From positions 10,851,001 through 10,915,000 of the forward strand of contig NC_003075.7 of assembly GCF_000001735.4 (NCBI RefSeq): a DNA stretch of 64,000 nt, in the 5' to 3' direction. Shown here piece by piece: positions 60,152 through 64,000 of this stretch; position 1 is the first letter of the stretch, and each line of letters starts with the position of its first letter. A program made the translations under genes and the position numbers. The notes under the pieces were generated by a model, which had not been told where the DNA came from, searched no databases, and was given only the letters and a program-made list of their open reading frames with translations. This DNA is from Arabidopsis thaliana (lineage: Eukaryota > Streptophyta > Magnoliopsida > Brassicales > Brassicaceae).

Positions 60152-62612
60152 GTTCACTACAAAATGTTATGGAATCCGTTTTCATAATTTATAGACCATA
60201 ACTTTTTATCTTAAAAACACTAGATTTTTATGCGTAAATATGTTAAGTAAAACTAGTTATCACAGATAGTAAACTTCTTAACTAAGCAAAATATCAAATA
60301 TTATTAGACTTCAATATGAATATAATTGTTTTTGTGGAAAGTAAAAATAATATAGTTTAATGAAATATTTTGTTCCTAAGTAGTCATTAATAAAATTCCA
60401 TGACAATCTTTGACTCATAGAGAGATACCTTATGTTCTTTTTGTTCCTAAACAGTTTGACAATTTTAACTAAGTAATATAATATTAGTAAAATATTTTGA
60501 AATTTACCAATTATAATTAGTGAATTTTACCATCAAAATTTGTAAACCACATGCAATATCATATGTATTCTAATCTTTATTTTCACAAACACAAGATATT
60601 AATAGTTACTAATTAATAACAATAATGTATCATATGATATATTTCTATTTTAACTAAGAAAAATATCAAATATTGTAAGCTCCAAAAACTTTAATTAAAT
60701 ATTTTGTTCAAATATTCATTTGCTTCAATGAAAAAATATTGATTCAAAGATACTTTACTAAAAAGAATTGTCCTGAATATTTTGACATCTGTAATTAATA
60801 AACTATTAGTCATATACTCATATATTATGAAATTTACCAAATTTTAATTAGAATAGTATTAGTGATCTTTATTAAATTATAATCACACATGTATATATAT
60901 TTATATAGTATCAAATATTGTAATCACACTAAAGTTTGGTTTAGATTTTCTATACCATACATTATTAAACTTGTTCTGTTTAGTGTTTACTTTGATAATT
61001 TTATAGTTAATCCAAAAAAAGAAACTCAAAGTGCTGTAAACGAAAACTATGAACACAACCACAGTTTAATTTACAAATATCCTAATTTTCACATGGAATA
61101 AAAACAGATATCTCATCGAAGCGAATCCGATGCATATTACAAATCTAAAAGTACAATACAAACACAAACGTTACAAACCTATAAAAAACAAGACTTTGCT
61201 AAACATAAACGTTACAAACCTATTAAAAACAAGAGTTTTTTCAGCAAAGTAGACACTTTTGAAAAATTAATTTGAGAAATTTGTGAAATTTGTGAAATAA
61301 TTTTTTAGTTTTTATTTTATTTTTGTGAGATAGAGATTATGTGTAATAAGCTAAAAAAGACAAAAAAAAAAACAATTGTCAAATACCACTATACCTTTTG
61401 TTTTATATGAGAAAGTTTTAGGTATGGGTCCCAATTTATTTTATGGTATTTAACTATTTCGACCAACTTCTATTATATCATAATTATCATTTTTCATCTT
61501 CATATTATTTTATTTATTTTCTTTAAATTAATATTTTTTTAAAAAATATTAATATTTTCTTCTAAATACAAGATGATTTGTATATATTCAATTATTAATT
61601 TCGTACACTAGCATTTAAACATTGTTTTGTACACTAACACTTATACACCAAATCATTCTACACAACATCTCCTAAATCGTTAAGTATACCGACTTGTCTC
61701 ATATTTATAAATAAATTAATAATTGTTCATAAATTAATAAAAATATGTATGTGTTCACTAATGTACACCATCATGTACACCATTAAATTAACCATGATGG
61801 TGTAGACCATTAAATAAAGGTAATGTTTGTACATTCTTATGTAGAGTACACTAAAGTTTGTACATTTCAATGTACATCAATCTCATACACTATTATATTA
61901 TTTAAACTTTGTTTTGTACATTGTCACTTGACAAAAATTGTTCTATCTTTTGTATATGGGGTGTTATGTATATCTTAATATCATGTACACCATATTTTAT
62001 ATCATCTTCATATACCATCATATTATGTAGATATACACCGATATAAATTGTCGTTTGTACACTACTTTTTACATTATCATATACCCTATACTACTTTTTA
62101 AATCAATATTATGCATTATCACCGTACATTGTACACATATTTTTACAATATCGCGTACACCTTCAAATTGAGATTAAATAAAAGAAAAATATTACATATT
62201 TGTGAAATATAACAAAATTAGACTTTTAGATTAGCATTAAACTGGTTTTAACGATTTAGCCATATTTAAATGAGAAATTGTAGAAATACCCTTTAATTGA
62301 TACCTTTTTTTTTTAAACACCCACTGTAATCATCTTTGTTAAAAATTATTGCCATTTTCTATTCAAAAAGGAAAAATTAAGTGGCTGGTCCCAATCGAAC
62401 AGTTACAAAAAAAAAAATCTTTTTGGCAATGCCAGATGGAAAAAAAAAAAAGCATTTATAACTTATAACAACATAAATCATGTAGATCGTTTATAAGACT
62501 TCTGAGCTTAGACCACAAATACCAAACGAAACGTCGCTATGAAAGAAACCAAGAACAAAGGTCACATTCGTTTTAACATATGAACTTAAAGCGATACAGT
62601 ATTCCAAAATCC
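60152..62612. other. Intergenic DNA between TPS07 and TPS08
   Basis: 2.46 kb, very AT-rich, acting as TPS07 promoter and TPS08 3' flank. It contains a 41-bp tandem duplication at 61166-61247 and the GTACA motif array at 61602-62158. No protein-coding transposon signature was found. Confidence 0.5.
61602..62158 (+). repeat. Dispersed array of GTACA / TGTACAC motifs
   Basis: Fourteen GTACA occurrences within about 560 bp, at about 61603, 61629, 61763, 61775, 61830, 61846, 61860, 61872, 61917, 61984, 62058, 62124, 62131 and 62156. Most extend to TGTACACTA, TGTACACCA or TGTACATT on the plus strand. Spacing is irregular, so this is a motif cluster rather than a tandem repeat. Confidence 0.7.
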
Positions 62613-63738
62613 TCAAATACGAATCGGGGTAATAAACAAAGAAGTGATATACTCATCGACTTTTCCTTTGGTATGGGTAAATCCTTCACCTTCAGTATAG
62701 GAGACGTTGAGAGAGCGTGCAACGTTGATGACTTGTTTCCGAATTTGGCGTGGTAAATCAGTTGTCTTCAAAAACTCTTCGTTCATTATCGTATGGTTGT
62801 ATTCAACTAAGTTTTGAAGCTCTCTGATAGCTTCCATTTTGGTTAGACCATATTGCTTCATATAAGTGTTGACTCCCGTAATGACATATTCTCTTTTCAT
62901 GTCATCCTATAAAGGAACAAAATATTAGGAATATCACATTTCATAAGTTTATGATTTACTCTTAAATGTAAATAAATTTAGGAATCACTCTTTTCAGTAC
63001 CAACTAGTATTGAAACAGAATCATACGGATCTTAGACGGTAGCACATATTAACAAAACCTAAAAAGAATATGTTAAAAATGATTTATCGAACATTGATGA
63101 GGGGAAACTTTTTTGCTTTCAGGGACATATTACTTCTTACATTGACCATCGATTGTACATGTACATAAAAAAAAAATCAATTTTAATATAATCATGAGTT
63201 ACTGAATTCGTTTTATAGATGACCTAACTATAGTTAATATAATCATGAATCAATTTTAGCTACCATTCACACAACAATAATAAACAAGAAAGAAAAAATA
63301 TGATCCATTCAACCAAAAGAGCTAGTTAAGAAAGAAACAAAATGATCCATTCAACCAAAAGAGCTAGTTCTATGGAACTTATGAGATATGAACGTAGATC
63401 GAAGAGAAGGTCCGTAAGATTCGGGAACTTGCAATATATATTTAGATTTTTTTTTTTTTAAAAGCAACAAATATTCATGTAATTTGTACCTCAAATCCGG
63501 CTATATCATTCATCAGACGCCCATATGTAGAGGCTGCTTTGAGAAATTTTGGTCTGGATTTGAGCCACTCATAAACTCCCTCATCACCGATATGTCCGAT
63601 ACACATCAGATTGCCTGCCAAAGTCGCACATACCCCAACCTCCACCTCACCAACTTCCATGTACTCCTTAAAACTAGGCACGTGACCCGTGTGTGCCAAT
63701 TTTGCAAAATCAAAGTTGGCTTTCACAATTGTCTTAAA
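62613..63738 (-). CDS. TPS08: Terpene synthase, 3' part (probably TPS08)
   Basis: Two minus-strand exons: 63738-63490 (83 codons) and 62906-62613 (97 codons plus stop). Both are identical in length and phase to the last two exons of TPS07, with clear protein similarity (DYMKQYG-type NTYMKQYGLTKMEA, KVDEYITSLF). The NSE motif NDIAGFE is present. The DDxxD exon lies beyond the right edge. From position and sequence I take it as TPS08, recalled as the root stele rhizathalene diterpene synthase; the sequence only proves the family. The intron between these exons (62907-63489) contains a two-copy 42-bp tandem repeat. 63739-64000 is intron without recognisable coding. Confidence 0.85.
63286..63369 (+). 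repeat. Two-copy 42-bp tandem repeat in a TPS08 intron
   Basis: Units 63286-63327 and 63328-63369. They share GATCCATTCAACCAAAAGAG and differ only in the A-rich start. Confidence 0.9.
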
Positions 63739-64000
63739 CTGCAGCCAATATGTTTTAAGAAGTGTAAACAAGTTACAACTGCATTTTGCTAAGGATAATT
63801 AAGAAGTGTCCTATCTATATTAACATTTTAAAGTATATTTTAACGAATCTAATTGAGTCAGTTTTTATTTGATTTTGACCCGAAATTAAGTGAGTTGGAT
63901 CTTGCCTAATTTATACAAAAGCAGAAAATACTTACCATAAATTAATGATAGTATAAAAATAGCTCAAAGTGTAACATTTTATTTGTTTTTCCCTAAGTTT

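Noticed and set aside
1..64000. CRISPR arrays, operons, Shine-Dalgarno sites, prophage
   Set aside because: The window is plant nuclear DNA with spliced genes; none of these structures is present.

Overview
The window is plant nuclear DNA and I recognise it as Arabidopsis thaliana (or a near-identical Arabidopsis) chromosome 4, the interval running from QRT3 to the TPS07/TPS08 terpene synthase genes. This rests on recalled protein families and on exon chains whose summed lengths fit intact reading frames (for example 525 aa AAH, 625 aa VSR7, 483 aa PTAC14, 1249 aa GSO1, 504 aa GALS3). Genes are intron-rich with GT-AG borders, intergenic DNA is AT-rich, and nothing prokaryotic is present.

Layout. 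0.5-1.1 kb: first two exons of QRT3 (minus, leaves the window on the left). 3.8-8.3 kb: SIEL/EMB1895 (minus). 10.5-13.5 kb: allantoate amidohydrolase AAH (plus). 14.3-16.6 kb: an MCTP with three C2 domains (plus). 17.4-19.4 kb: PPR protein EMB1025 (minus). 19.8-20.7 kb: a short non-autonomous Helitron. 20.7-22.1 kb: a six-exon UPF0725/DUF626 gene reconstructed here (minus). 23.0-23.9 kb: intronless PQ-loop protein (minus). 24.6-27.5 kb: vacuolar sorting receptor VSR7 (plus). 27.7 kb: tRNA-Thr(AGU) (minus). 27.9-30.7 kb: PTAC14 (plus), with a five-copy minisatellite in intron 2. 33.2-37.0 kb: receptor kinase GSO1 (plus). 37.5-38.5 kb: 81-aa probable mitochondrial complex I protein (minus). 40.0-44.1 kb: large Glu/Lys-rich RING protein with internal duplications (plus). 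45.8-47.8 kb: galactan synthase GALS3 (plus). 48.5-53.7 kb: a complete-ended but internally decayed Copia retrotransposon with 162/163-bp LTRs and a 5-bp target duplication. 53.8-54.0 kb: a 182-bp hAT-type MITE. 55.5-56.7 kb: Ser-rich protein of unknown function (minus). 57.1-57.4 kb: Copia integrase remnant. 57.7-60.2 kb: terpene synthase TPS07 (minus). 62.6-63.7 kb: last two exons of a second terpene synthase, probably TPS08 (minus, runs off the right edge).

The genes are mostly independent housekeeping or developmental loci: pollen wall separation, SHORT-ROOT movement, purine catabolism, intercellular trafficking, organelle RNA, vacuolar sorting, plastid transcription, embryonic cuticle/Casparian strip signalling, cell-wall galactan. 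The only functional cluster is the terpene synthase pair. Its two shared 3' exons have exactly equal lengths (249 and 294 nt), which points to tandem duplication.

The least explained signals are a dense array of GTACA motifs at 61.6-62.16 kb upstream of TPS07, the chimeric Copia element with young LTRs around a decayed interior, the repeat-built RING protein, and small tandem duplications in several introns.
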